Virus record (IMG/VR): IMGVR_UViG_3300022937_003904
Coordinates: 1-38,037 of that record
Strand: one strand, 5' to 3'
DNA: 38,037 nucleotides
Source of the DNA: a virus
Shown here in pieces: positions 23,231 through 33,985 of the stretch (the stretch's first letter is position 1; each line of letters begins with the position of its first letter). The position numbers and the translations under genes are program-made. The notes beneath the pieces were generated by a model. That model was not told the DNA's origin, ran no database searches, and was given only the letters and a program-made list of their open reading frames with translations.

Positions 23231-23989
23231 TTGTACATCACCAGAGACGACATTAAAAAGACGCTTACCTCTATGGTCAATTTTTACGGAGACTTAAAGG
23301 GAAGCTTTGATAAGTTTGGTATGGATCTTGAGTCTAACTTAGGCAGAAGAAACATCTTCATGTCGATGGCTCAAGAGGAGTTTCTTGCGAGGACATTGCA
23401 AGAGAAGTACGTTAATGTCGTTTCAGACGGTGCTCCTGGAATGCCCGATGTTTATATTGGTGACATTGACAAGGAGATCGAGTGCAAGCTGACAACAGTA
23501 AACAAGTCAGGAGCAATCAGCTTTCAGTCGGATTATGAGACTCTTTTGCAAAAGGAATCTCTCGACTATTTGTACTTTATTGCTTCTCCCAGTTTTGATA
23601 AGTTCACTGTTCTGCTTTTCGAGGGATTGACAGTTGATGACTTCAGGCCCCTTTCCCCGGGGTCCCGCGGAAAGGTTGCCATGAAGAAACATGAAGGCAT
23701 GAAGAAGTGCACGGTTCTCTGGGGCGGGGTGATCAACAAGAACGAGCTCGAGATTCAAAAGATCGACAGTCTCACACAAGCCGCCCGAGACAAGTTCGAC
23801 ACGATCACGGAAGAAGTCACAACCAGGGCCAAGACCACCACTGCCCCGGCTCAACTTGATAAACTTAACAAACGGATCGAACAGGAGCACGGGATCTTAC
23901 GTCGAAAGCTGGACCGCCTCTTGAAGAGGAAGCAGTACTGGCTCACCGACCCAGGAAAGTACTCGTTCGATCTGCACAGCGTGGTATAA
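23231..23989 (+). CDS. PD-(D/E)XK nuclease, restriction-endonuclease-like
   Basis: A 252-residue protein starting at TTG after GGAG. The core GMPDVYIGDID followed by IECKLT places Asp73, Glu84 and Lys86 in the PD-(D/E)XK pattern of type II restriction enzymes. A helical N-terminus (about 1-60) and a long charged C-terminal helix (about 185-235) frame it. No methyltransferase is in the window, so it is probably not a self-contained restriction system. Host DNA breakdown, recombination or a repair nicking role would fit. Its codons are GC-richer than those of most genes here. Confidence 0.7.
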   Translation: MYITRDDIKKTLTSMVNFYGDLKGSFDKFGMDLESNLGRRNIFMSMAQEEFLARTLQEKYVNVVSDGAPGMPDVYIGDIDKEIECKLTTVNKSGAISFQSDYETLLQKESLDYLYFIASPSFDKFTVLLFEGLTVDDFRPLSPGSRGKVAMKKHEGMKKCTVLWGGVINKNELEIQKIDSLTQAARDKFDTITEEVTTRAKTTTAPAQLDKLNKRIEQEHGILRRKLDRLLKRKQYWLTDPGKYSFDLHSVV

Positions 23990-24057
23990 ATCATTTGCTG
24001 TGTCATACTTAATAACGTTTGACAACACATCTTTTGTGTACACAAGGAGATTTTAAG

Positions 24058-24561
24058 ATGGATTTTAGCGCAAACAGATTAGCAGCTCTCGCTGGATTGG
24101 CTTCCTCCGAAGTTCGTCACGAGATCGTCCGTGAGCAAGCAGAGGCACTCAATGAGTCCGCTCAAGCTCGCCAAGCAGACCAGAACGAGTCCGAGGTTCG
24201 CCAGGCAGTTCGTCGCACCATTCGCAAGATGATCGCAGAAGGTGCTTTGGACCTGGATGAGTTCACAGGTGGTTCCGTTCGTCTGATGGAAGAAGAAGAA
24301 GACATGGACGAGGGTGCAGACACCCACATGTCCTCACCGCTTCCTGAAGAAGAAGAGCAGCCAGGTGATGTTCTCGAAGAAGAGGACATGGAAGAATCTA
24401 GCTGCGGGACAATGGAAGAAGAAGAGATGATGGAAGAGGGCGACTACGACATGGAAGAAGGCATGCACGGCGACATGGAAGAGGGAACTCTCTATGAGAT
24501 GGACGGCGAGCTTCACATGAAGATGGGTGACAAGACCTTTAAGCTTGTTCCTGCTGAGTAA
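24058..24561 (+). CDS. very acidic low-complexity protein with tag helices
   Basis: A 167-residue protein starting at ATG after AAGGAGA; the open frame extends to 24019. The N-terminal half is helical (RLAALAGLASSEVRHEIV, then VRQAVRRTIRKMIAEG). The second half is almost entirely Glu, Met, Asp and Gly with repeated MEEG/MEEE units. It ends in a short folded beta motif (YEMDGELHMKMGDKTFKLV). Strong ribosome site and GC-rich codons suggest high expression. A scaffold or prohead-core-like role is possible, not shown. Confidence 0.6.
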   Translation: MDFSANRLAALAGLASSEVRHEIVREQAEALNESAQARQADQNESEVRQAVRRTIRKMIAEGALDLDEFTGGSVRLMEEEEDMDEGADTHMSSPLPEEEEQPGDVLEEEDMEESSCGTMEEEEMMEEGDYDMEEGMHGDMEEGTLYEMDGELHMKMGDKTFKLVPAE

Positions 24562-24607
24562 ACATCTGATTCTTTACTGATTATAGTATTGGGTAAGGAG
24601 TCGCCAA

Positions 24608-24799
24608 ATGCGTCTACACCCAACTACTGTAAAAAGACTGCTAAAAATCTACGAAACCTACGGAGGTCATCGCGAGGAGACCAAGCTCTTGGAGGAGCTC
24701 TCCCGCCTTGATCTTTCCGTGTATCAGCAGACTCAAGGTCGCCAGGACAACGTCCTGGTGTGCACTGATGAGCTGAACGAGGCGCTTCGTGGAAGGTAG
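24608..24799 (+). CDS. small hypothetical protein
   Basis: A 63-residue helical protein (VKRLLKIYETYGGHREE) starting at ATG after AAGGAG, overlapping the next gene by 11 nt. A perfect 7-bp inverted repeat with a 3-nt loop lies inside it at 24742-24758. No family is recognised. Confidence 0.55.
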   Translation: MRLHPTTVKRLLKIYETYGGHREETKLLEELSRLDLSVYQQTQGRQDNVLVCTDELNEALRGR

Positions 24800-25208
24800 A
24801 AGATACGAGGTCGGCCAAGCCCTTTACGTGGTGATGGTCGATAAACTCAAGATCGTTCCTGTTCTCGTTGCCGAAGAAGTCGTGAGAAAGACTTTGCAAG
24901 GCGAGGAAGTGACTTATCTTGTGTGCCACAAGGAAGCCTCTGATCCGATCGATCTGAGGCGCCTGAAAGGTGACGTCTACGAGGATCTCGAAGAAGTGAA
25001 AACACTTCTGGTGGACAACGTGACACGAAACATCACGAACATGTGTGATCAAGTTGACTCTCGCTCGAAGGAACTGAAACAGAACCTGTTCGGCGGCTCC
25101 CTCGATCGAGTTGTCACTCGAGACGTTTCCGTCGATCAACCTGAAGTGATCGAAGAAGATAACGTGTTCGTCTTGGAAGATGGCACTCGCGCTCGAGTAA
25201 AATTTTAA
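24789..25208 (+). CDS. hypothetical protein
   Basis: A 139-residue protein starting at GTG with GAGG 6 nt upstream. The N-terminal half is beta-rich (EVGQALYVVMVDKLKIVPVL, then GEEVTYLV) and the second half is a helix rich in Asp and Lys. Proteins with a similar VGQ-LYVV start occur in other marine phages as far as I recall, but no function is known to me. Confidence 0.6.
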   Translation: MEGRRYEVGQALYVVMVDKLKIVPVLVAEEVVRKTLQGEEVTYLVCHKEASDPIDLRRLKGDVYEDLEEVKTLLVDNVTRNITNMCDQVDSRSKELKQNLFGGSLDRVVTRDVSVDQPEVIEEDNVFVLEDGTRARVKF

Positions 25209-25244
25209 TTCGTACCATACGTAGTCATGTAATCGGAGATTTAC

Positions 25245-27842
25245 ATGCTCATTGAAGATTTTACTGATCTTGCCGCATCAGCTTTGCAAGCTGCTTCGAA
25301 GTTATCGAAAAAATTAGATCATCCACAGCCCTATCCGGAGCACCTGCTAGTCTGCATGCTCCAGCAGGAAGACAGTCCAGTCAGGTCTATTCTCGCAAAG
25401 CTATCAATCGATCGGGAAGACCTAAGAAGAAAACTTAATGAACATCTGACAAAGATGAAGAAGATGCCTAGCCAAAATGCGCATGAGGACACTCTCACAG
25501 TTTCTCCCCGCTTGCTTCGTGTTCTCGATCGAGCTCAACTCGAAGCGAAGGCGAAGGGCGATGCGTTCGCTAGCTCCTCCATCTTGTTTCTCCAGATGTT
25601 CTCTGAGCCCGCAGATTCTCAGCCTGCTCACAGGTACTTGCTTGAAGCCGGTGTCACGAAGGAAGCAGTTGAGAAAGAGATAGAGATCCAGCGCCAAGGC
25701 AAGAAAGTTGAGAATCGCCGAGAAGGAAGATCTTTAAAGCTTCTCTTTCAGTCAGGTAGAGAGCTGGTCTCTGAAGTTGCTTTGGGCAAGATCCCGCCTG
25801 TCATCGGGCGCGAAGATGAGATTAGAAGTGTTATTCGAATCTTATGCCGCCGAACGAAGAACAATCCTGTCATCATCGGCAAGCCTGGTGTTGGTAAGAC
25901 AGCCATCGCTCACCTCTTAGCGCACAGGATTCATCGTGGTGACGTTCCTTCCCATCTTGAAGGGGCTAAGTTACTGCAACTGGACGTGTCATCACTCCTG
26001 TCAGGAGCATCTCATCGAGGTGATCTGGAAGAGAAGATGGCTTCTATCTTAGATCAAGTTGAGGAAGCTGCGATTCCCATCATCTTGTTTATAGATGAAA
26101 TTCACATGATCTGCCCCTCTGATAACTCAAGCTCTTCGATCGCTTCCGTGCTTAGACCCTACTTGGATCGAGGCGGTGTTAGAGTGTTAGGAGCAACAAC
26201 AGAAGATGAGTTTAGAAACTCCATTGAGAAAGACACAGCTCTCGAACGCCGATTCCAGACAGTCTATGTTGAGCCTCCCACAACACGTCAAACAATGGCA
26301 GTTCTCAGAGGACTTAGAGATTCTTATGAGGCGTATCACGGCTTACAAATCAGAGACGCAGCTCTAATCTCTGCTGTAGAACTAAGCGAGAGGTACGTTC
26401 CATCCAGAAACTTGCCTGACAAAGCGATTGACCTTGTCGATGAAGCGACAGCAAAAGTTCGTGCAGACAATACATCAGCACCGCCTGAGCTGGAATCTCT
26501 AAATCAAAAAGTAATGATCTTAGAGGTTGAGATCGAAAGCTTAGAGAAAGAAGTAGGTGTAGATCAGCAATTATCTGAGATGAGAAAAGAGCTTGCGGGA
26601 GCCAGAGAAAAAAGAAACGCCTTGCAAGGACAGTTCGATGCTGAAAAGGCTGCAATGGATAAATTCAAGGATGCGAAATCTAAGCTGATTGATATCGAAG
26701 CCAAGATCCAAGATGCACAAGCTGTCGGAGATGCTGTGGGTCTACAGAGATTGACAACAGTCGACAAGGTGCTAGCAACTTCAGCATTGTCTACTGCTGA
26801 GTTTGCCGTGAAATCAGCAAGGCAAAACTCTCAGATGATGAAAGATGAGATCACTCCGATGGAGATCGCTGAAGTTGTCGCCGCTTGGACTGGTATTCCT
26901 GCAGCAGATTTGAGCATGTCTGAGAAAGAGAAGCTTGCTGGCCTTGAAGGTCATCTGAATGGCACAGTGCTAGGACAGGAAAGAGCAGTCAAGGCTGTTG
27001 CTGATGCGATCGTTAGATCTCGAGCCGGCCTATCGGATGAGACCAAGCCAATCGGATCATTCTTATTCTTAGGCCCGTCAGGTGTAGGTAAGACGTGGTT
27101 GGCAAAATGCTTGGCAAAGATTATGTTTGATGACTACGATCACGTGGTTCGAGTTGATATGTCTGAGTACGGTGATAAGCATACAGTTTCTCGAATGGTC
27201 GGTGCTCCTCCAGGATATGTCGGTTATGAGCAAGGTGGTCAGCTCACAGAAGCAGTTCGACGCAGACCTTACTCGATTGTTCTTCTAGATGAGATTGAGA
27301 AAGCACACACAGAAGTCTTTGATGTTCTACTCCAACTCTTGGATGACGGCCGTCTTACCGACGGTCAAGGTCGTCTAATTGATTTTAAGAACACTGTCGT
27401 GATTATGACATCAAATATCGGTTCTCACATGCTTCTCGAGGCTCTTGAGAGAGACGGTGATATCACAGAAGAGACACGTGAAAAAGTTATGGATCTTCTC
27501 AAGTCCAAATACCGACCTGAGCTTCTAAACAGAATTGATGACATTGCTGTTTTTAATCCTCTGGCAGAAAACAACCTGTCAGGAATCGCGAAGAACGTTC
27601 TTGATGACATCGCCCGCCGCCTTAAGAAGAAAGGTATCGATGTTGAGTTTGATCCTCAGATGTACGACAAGGTTGCCAAAGAGACATACGACCCAACAGT
27701 TGGTGCTAGAGCGATTAGAAGGTGGACTCAAAAACACGTAGAAGGCGCCCTCGCCAATGCTATTATTACGGCAGGTGAAGATGCCGGTAAGTTCACAATT
27801 TCTTTAGGTGATTCGGGCGTAGAGATAAAAAATACCCAGTAG
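25245..27842 (+). CDS. clpB: ClpB-type AAA+ disaggregase
   Basis: A full-length 865-residue Hsp100 protein (E. coli ClpB is 857). It has a Clp-N repeat domain (about 1-140), and NBD1 with Walker [10 protein letters not shown] (about 212) and Walker [12 protein letters not shown] coiled-coil middle domain (about 405-520) is typical of ClpB and absent in ClpA. NBD2 has GPSGVGKTW (about 610), pore loop [13 protein letters not shown] and Walker [12 protein letters not shown], followed by a D2 small domain. It would thread and re-solubilise aggregated proteins, normally with DnaK/DnaJ. A DnaJ is encoded at 35454 but no DnaK is here. Start ATG after CGGAG. Confidence 0.95.
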   Translation: MLIEDFTDLAASALQAASKLSKKLDHPQPYPEHLLVCMLQQEDSPVRSILAKLSIDREDLRRKLNEHLTKMKKMPSQNAHEDTLTVSPRLLRVLDRAQLEAKAKGDAFASSSILFLQMFSEPADSQPAHRYLLEAGVTKEAVEKEIEIQRQGKKVENRREGRSLKLLFQSGRELVSEVALGKIPPVIGREDEIRSVIRILCRRTKNNPVIIGKPGVGKTAIAHLLAHRIHRGDVPSHLEGAKLLQLDVSSLLSGASHRGDLEEKMASILDQVEEAAIPIILFIDEIHMICPSDNSSSSIASVLRPYLDRGGVRVLGATTEDEFRNSIEKDTALERRFQTVYVEPPTTRQTMAVLRGLRDSYEAYHGLQIRDAALISAVELSERYVPSRNLPDKAIDLVDEATAKVRADNTSAPPELESLNQKVMILEVEIESLEKEVGVDQQLSEMRKELAGAREKRNALQGQFDAEKAAMDKFKDAKSKLIDIEAKIQDAQAVGDAVGLQRLTTVDKVLATSALSTAEFAVKSARQNSQMMKDEITPMEIAEVVAAWTGIPAADLSMSEKEKLAGLEGHLNGTVLGQERAVKAVADAIVRSRAGLSDETKPIGSFLFLGPSGVGKTWLAKCLAKIMFDDYDHVVRVDMSEYGDKHTVSRMVGAPPGYVGYEQGGQLTEAVRRRPYSIVLLDEIEKAHTEVFDVLLQLLDDGRLTDGQGRLIDFKNTVVIMTSNIGSHMLLEALERDGDITEETREKVMDLLKSKYRPELLNRIDDIAVFNPLAENNLSGIAKNVLDDIARRLKKKGIDVEFDPQMYDKVAKETYDPTVGARAIRRWTQKHVEGALANAIITAGEDAGKFTISLGDSGVEIKNTQ

Positions 27843-27869
27843 CAGAATATTTAATATCGGAGCGTCCAA

Positions 27870-28217
27870 ATGAAAGACCTAGTTAGAAACATTGTAAGAC
27901 ATGAGATTAATGAGCAGGCTTCTCGTAGAACTGTTATTAATCCACCGTCTAAAACTTATATTCTGGTCTATGATAACTCCTATCTTCTAAACAACCTCCT
28001 TACTCGCATTCGTGTGATGGAAGGGGTATCGACTGTGTATCAGAGAGATGCTATTAAGAAGGTCGGTAATCGATCAAAGGTACCAGTTGAGATATCTTAC
28101 TTGCCTGTTGAGGGTTCTGGTGGAGACGCAGCTTTTGTTGAGGAGCTCTTGAAAAAAGTGAGAAATCTTAAGGGTGTTGTTCGCCTAGAGAAGCCTGTTT
28201 CCGCACCTCAAAACTAA
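27870..28217 (+). CDS. hypothetical protein with N-terminal tag helix
   Basis: A 115-residue protein starting at ATG after CGGAG. It begins KDLVRNIVRHEINEQ, matching the recurrent tag. The rest looks like a small ferredoxin-like or ACT-like alpha/beta fold (TYILVYDNSYLLNNLLTRI, then VEISYLPV). An ATATTTAAT element lies upstream. No function is recognised. Confidence 0.6.
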   Translation: MKDLVRNIVRHEINEQASRRTVINPPSKTYILVYDNSYLLNNLLTRIRVMEGVSTVYQRDAIKKVGNRSKVPVEISYLPVEGSGGDAAFVEELLKKVRNLKGVVRLEKPVSAPQN

Positions 28218-28241
28218 AATGTAATTTGCGCCTTTTGTGAG

Positions 28242-28247
28242 TATAAT
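28242..28247 (+). promoter_or_regulatory. putative promoter -10 box upstream of flap exonuclease
   Basis: TATAAT preceded by TTTTGTGAG in a 48-nt gap, followed by AGGAGG and ATG 28266. No convincing -35. It shares the TGTGnG upstream extension with 22831. Confidence 0.45.
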
Positions 28248-28265
28248 ATTACCACAGGAGGTAGG

Positions 28266-29105
28266 ATGAAAGTACTCATTCTCGATGGTCATAATCTCAT
28301 TCACCGTGCACGAGCGGGCTACAACCGCGGTGCACATTCAATCACGTACATGTTCTTCAGGTCTCTCCGACCGCTGATTGAAAAGATGTCACCTGACAAG
28401 GTGTATTTTGTGCTCGAAGGTAGCCCAAAGAAAAGAATCCAGCTAGACGGCGACTATAAAGCAAATCGAAAGATCGATGAGTCTGATCCAAAGTGGGAAA
28501 CCATGCAGGACTTTTTCAGGCAAAAAGATGAGTGCGTAGAGTTGCTCTATCAGGCGTTTCCTTTTACTATTGTCCGCCATCCCGATTTTGAAGCAGACGA
28601 CATCATTGCTCACTACGCAAGGTTGCACAAGGAAGATGACGTCGTGATCGCCTCAGGTGATTCTGATTTCATTCAGCTGCTAACAGATGAGAACCCACAG
28701 ATCAAGCTTTATCATCCAATTAAAAAAGATTTTGTTACACCTCCTGACTATGACTACTTAGAGTGGAAGGCTATTCGTGGCGATGCTACAGACAATGTGC
28801 CTGGCATTCCTCGACATGGCGATAAGACTGCGGAAAAGATTGTGAGAGATCCTGAACTCTTTGAGAAAAAGCTTGAGGATCCTGAGTGGGAAGCACAGTT
28901 TTTGAGAAACTTAAGCTTAATTAGAATTGATGCACTTACTCAAACCGAAATCGACGGTATTCAAGTCGTTGAACCTGACCTCAACACTCAAGTTATTAAA
29001 GAAGCGTTTGAAGGTTGGGAGTTTGGTTCTGTTTTAAAAGAAAAACCCTGGAATAAGTTTATCAAGACTTTCGAGGATATCTTAGAAGGAGAAAGCTTTG
29101 CCTGA
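28266..29105 (+). CDS. 5'-3' exonuclease / flap endonuclease (RNase H type)
   Basis: A 279-residue FEN-family nuclease that removes RNA primers and flaps during lagging-strand synthesis. Visible metal ligands are Asp7 in LDGHNLIHRA, the EADDIIAHYA cluster and SGDSDFIQLL. RGDATDNVPGIPRHGDKTAEKI corresponds to the helix-3-turn-helix. The length matches T4 RNase H (305) and bacterial exo domains. The start has the strong ribosome site AGGAGG. It overlaps the glycosylase gene by 8 nt. Confidence 0.92.
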   Translation: MKVLILDGHNLIHRARAGYNRGAHSITYMFFRSLRPLIEKMSPDKVYFVLEGSPKKRIQLDGDYKANRKIDESDPKWETMQDFFRQKDECVELLYQAFPFTIVRHPDFEADDIIAHYARLHKEDDVVIASGDSDFIQLLTDENPQIKLYHPIKKDFVTPPDYDYLEWKAIRGDATDNVPGIPRHGDKTAEKIVRDPELFEKKLEDPEWEAQFLRNLSLIRIDALTQTEIDGIQVVEPDLNTQVIKEAFEGWEFGSVLKEKPWNKFIKTFEDILEGESFA

Positions 29106-29901
29106 AGGACCAGAATGTAGAAGAATGGCATTGCAGCTTGCTGAGCAAGTTTCTAACAAGACAATAAAGTCAATAGAAATACTCACAGGCAGGTATACGA
29201 AAAAACCGATAGAGAATATTGAGAAGTTTGAAGACGACTTTCCCATAAAGATCCAAGGTGCCGGAGTCCACGGAAAGTTCATCTTTTTCCTGCTCGATAA
29301 TCAGTGGAGCATCTGGAATACTCTAGGTATGACTGGATCTTGGTCTGCTGAGCAGAAAAAGCACAGCAGAGTAAAGCTTTGTTTGAATGAAGGCGATTTA
29401 TATTTTAACGACCAGCGTAATTTTGGAACTCTAAAGATCGTTCAAGGCAAAGATCCTCTCGTTGAGAAGCTTAACTCGTTAGGTCCAGATCTATTAGCTG
29501 AGGAGTGCCCGAACAGGTTGTTCGCCGAGCGCCTGGCAAAAAAGCACAATAAAACTATCGCTGAAGCAATAATGGATCAATCCGTCCTGTCTGGGGTTGG
29601 AAATTACGTCAAGGCTGAAGCTCTTTATCTTGCAAAGATCAGCCCAAACAGAGTCGTCAGCGATCTAACTTCAGATGAGATAGTGCTTTTGAATAAGACT
29701 ACCAGATCAGTGCTGGTGAATTCCTTTGAGTCTGGTGGTGCAACTATTAAATCTTATGCCGATTTTTACGGTGATGTCGGCACTGCCACTGATAGATTTT
29801 TGGTCTACGGTAAAAAGTTTGATCCTAACGGAAATCCTGTCGTAAGAGAAAAAACTGCTGACGGTCGCACGACACACTGGGTTCCAAAAGTTCAAAATTA
29901 G
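29098..29901 (+). CDS. Fpg/Nei-family DNA glycosylase with zincless finger
   Basis: A 267-residue bifunctional base-excision glycosylase/AP lyase, starting at TTG. It has the catalytic N-terminus MPEGPE (Pro2, Glu3), Lys60 in VHGKFIFF, and the helix-two-turn-helix SGVGNYVKAEAL. A C-terminal finger VYGKKFDPNGNP and DGRTTHWVPKVQ keeps the hairpin and Arg but has lost all four zinc cysteines. That is a zincless finger, known from NEIL1, plant FPG and a mimivirus Nei. It would remove oxidised bases such as formamidopyrimidines or oxidised pyrimidines. It overlaps the flap nuclease by 8 nt, suggesting coupled repair. Confidence 0.9.
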   Translation: MPEGPECRRMALQLAEQVSNKTIKSIEILTGRYTKKPIENIEKFEDDFPIKIQGAGVHGKFIFFLLDNQWSIWNTLGMTGSWSAEQKKHSRVKLCLNEGDLYFNDQRNFGTLKIVQGKDPLVEKLNSLGPDLLAEECPNRLFAERLAKKHNKTIAEAIMDQSVLSGVGNYVKAEALYLAKISPNRVVSDLTSDEIVLLNKTTRSVLVNSFESGGATIKSYADFYGDVGTATDRFLVYGKKFDPNGNPVVREKTADGRTTHWVPKVQN

Positions 29902-29903
29902 CA

Positions 29904-29932
29904 TTTACTATTTGTGCTTTTTTTCATAGAAT
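29904..29932 (+). promoter_or_regulatory. putative promoter upstream of 29937
   Basis: TTTACT (29904-29909), a 17-nt spacer containing a T-run, and TAGAAT (29927-29932). Transcription would start at or just before GTG 29937, which favours ATG 29952 as the start or a leaderless mRNA. Confidence 0.35.
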
Positions 29933-29936
29933 AATA

Positions 29937-30160
29937 GTGAATGTTATACCAATGCAAGAAATTTATACAGGCAGCATACTTTCATATAGGATCTTAGTTG
30001 AGGACGGTAATAAAGTCCTTAAAATGGGAACTATAGATGCTGAAAATAAAATGTCTGATGAGACGCATGAGTTGTATGCAAAGCTTTTAGCTACAAGATA
30101 TAACGTAAACTACAATAAAATTTGGATTATACCCAACAGAATATTTGAAAGAAGTATGTG

Positions 30161-30161
<1 letters not shown>
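29937..30161 (+). CDS. small hypothetical protein
   Basis: A 74-residue beta-rich protein (GSILSYRILVEDGNKVL). The start is GTG 29937 or ATG 29952; neither has a clear ribosome site. It ends where the next gene begins. No family is recognised. Confidence 0.5.
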
Positions 30162-32694
<2,533 letters not shown>

Positions 32695-32700
32695 TTACTT

Positions 32701-32721
32701 CTAGGCATTCCGCCCTAGGAG
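32701..32721 (+). promoter_or_regulatory. small hairpin covering the ribosome site of the 32724 gene
   Basis: CTAGG (32701-32705) pairs with CCTAG (32714-32718) around an 8-nt loop. The downstream arm and its flank contain AGGAG, the ribosome site for ATG 32724. It could limit translation, but the stem is short. Confidence 0.3.
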
Positions 32722-32723
32722 TT

Positions 32724-32918
32724 ATGACAGTGAATGGATTTCTTTTGTTTTATCAAGTTGCATTAGTTTTTTTTGCATTGATGTTTGTTTTGGATATAGC
32801 TCTTATCGGAGTTTCTCCTGCAACATATGCGTGGCCAGTTTGTTTTGCGTATTACTACATGAGATATCAAGTGGCTAAGAAGTTCTACAATTTGTCGAAA
32901 GAAAAAGAAGATGATTGA
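32724..32918 (+). CDS. small two-TM membrane protein
   Basis: A 64-residue protein after AGGAG, with two hydrophobic segments (residues about 5-30 and 32-48, rich in aromatics) and a charged C-terminus. It overlaps the next gene by 8 nt. It may be a holin or other envelope protein; no family is recognised. Confidence 0.55.
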   Translation: MTVNGFLLFYQVALVFFALMFVLDIALIGVSPATYAWPVCFAYYYMRYQVAKKFYNLSKEKEDD

Positions 32919-33357
32919 AGGTGTTTGGAAAACTCTTTCTGGCACTGAGGTTGATATCTCAGAAAAAATTGAAAAGTTTAGAGTTGACAAATATAACGTA
33001 CATGTAGGAAGCGACTCATGCTTGTGCGGTGAGAAGTTCAGACTAATCACCACAATATGCTTCAGGGAGCCCGGCAAAGGTGTTATAGTTTTTTGGCGTG
33101 TAAAGAAGCCAAATTCACCAGAATCACTTTATAAAAGATTGCAGATGGAAGTACTTGATTCAATTGATATTGCTTCAAAAGTTCAAGAATTATCTGGAAG
33201 AGATATAACAGTACATGTTGACATTAATCCAGATGAGAAGTACGATTCAAATAGATTTTACGATGAAATGGTTGGTATGGTAAAAGGTTGTGGATTTAAA
33301 TGCATTACTAAACCCGATGCATTTGCTTCTGCGATTGCAGACATGTACACGAGGTAA
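32911..33357 (+). CDS. YkuK/DUF458 RNase-H-like protein
   Basis: A 148-residue protein matching DUF458 (B. subtilis YkuK): VHVGSDSCL at residues about 30-38 with the first Asp, FREPGKGVIVFW, and YKRLQMEVLDSIDIASKV. Further motifs are HVDINPDEKYDSNRFY, KCITKPDAFASAIADMYT. The acidic residues fit an RNase-H fold. YkuK has no established phage role that I know of; a nuclease or nucleic-acid processing role is inferred from the fold. Confidence 0.78.
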   Translation: MIEGVWKTLSGTEVDISEKIEKFRVDKYNVHVGSDSCLCGEKFRLITTICFREPGKGVIVFWRVKKPNSPESLYKRLQMEVLDSIDIASKVQELSGRDITVHVDINPDEKYDSNRFYDEMVGMVKGCGFKCITKPDAFASAIADMYTR

Positions 33358-33360
33358 GAT

Positions 33361-33918
33361 ATGAATGAGAAAGTTAAAGAGAAGATCGAGGGTTTTGCCA
33401 AAACTTTTGACGATGCTAAATCAATTGTAGAAGAAAGCTTTGAAAAATCAGAAGGTGTAATTCAATCTGCTATTGACTCTAATAAATTAGCAGCCGAAAC
33501 TAGAACTATTGTTGATGCTTCTACTGAGTGGATGATTCTTGTCAAGAATGACGCATACGAAAAGGGGCGACAAGAAGGATACGCTTCTGCTTCTGAACAT
33601 GTCCTTCCGGTTTTGCAGCAAAAGAAGGAGATGATAAAACAGCTTGATTCTCTGCTTAAAAAGTTTTTAGATGCTATGGGCAATGAGCTTACTGTTGCAA
33701 TTGATGCGCTTGAGATGAATAGGACTCGAATCCACGATAAGGATAAGCAAATTCAGGATCAAAAAGAGCTTCTGAATACAAGAGCCAAAGCGATTTCTTC
33801 CCTTAGGGAAGAAGTAGAAAGCCTTAAAAGAGAAAACGAAGCTCTTCAAAAGAAAGCTGAAGAAAAGCCAAAGCGTGGGCGCCCAAGAAAGAAGAAGGAA
33901 GAAGACCCTTTGGACTAA
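33361..33918 (+). CDS. coiled-coil protein with C-terminal AT-hook
   Basis: A 185-residue protein starting at ATG four bases after the previous gene. It has an extended helical coiled coil (about 5-160; LREEVESLKRENEALQKK) and ends in KPKRGRPRKKK, an AT-hook that binds the minor groove of AT-rich DNA. The central region YEKGRQEGYASASEH may be a hinge. It could bridge DNA to another phage factor. A strong hairpin follows its stop codon. Confidence 0.7.
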   Translation: MNEKVKEKIEGFAKTFDDAKSIVEESFEKSEGVIQSAIDSNKLAAETRTIVDASTEWMILVKNDAYEKGRQEGYASASEHVLPVLQQKKEMIKQLDSLLKKFLDAMGNELTVAIDALEMNRTRIHDKDKQIQDQKELLNTRAKAISSLREEVESLKRENEALQKKAEEKPKRGRPRKKKEEDPLD

Positions 33919-33919
33919 A

Positions 33920-33941
33920 GGGAGAGGAGAAAACCTCTCCC
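33920..33941 (+). other. strong 8-bp inverted repeat between AT-hook protein and cysteine synthase
   Basis: GGGAGAGG (33920-33927) is perfectly paired with CCTCTCCC (33934-33941) around the loop AGAAAA, starting 2 nt after the stop codon. There is no T-tract downstream on the + strand, so it is not a classical rho-independent terminator. It may stabilise upstream mRNA, mark a processing site or influence the cysteine synthase leader. Confidence 0.5.
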
Positions 33942-33985
33942 GAAAGCACTTGGACAAAAATAAAAAACAAGATCTGGAACTTATA

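Noticed and set aside
23650-23675. CCTTTCC/GGAAAGG inverted repeat in the nuclease gene
   Set aside because: It is within the coding frame, with a GC-rich loop and no link to a start, stop or promoter.
23231-23989. Complete restriction-modification system
   Set aside because: Only the nuclease-like gene is present; no methyltransferase motif was seen anywhere in the window.
24742-24758. Perfect 7-bp inverted repeat CCAGGAC/GTCCTGG
   Set aside because: It lies inside a small coding sequence with normal codons (QDNVLV); no regulatory context could be argued.
29898-29925. T-run (TTTTTTT) after a short AGCA/TGCT repeat as a rho-independent terminator
   Set aside because: The stem is only four base pairs with a long AT loop; it is more likely spacer within a putative promoter.
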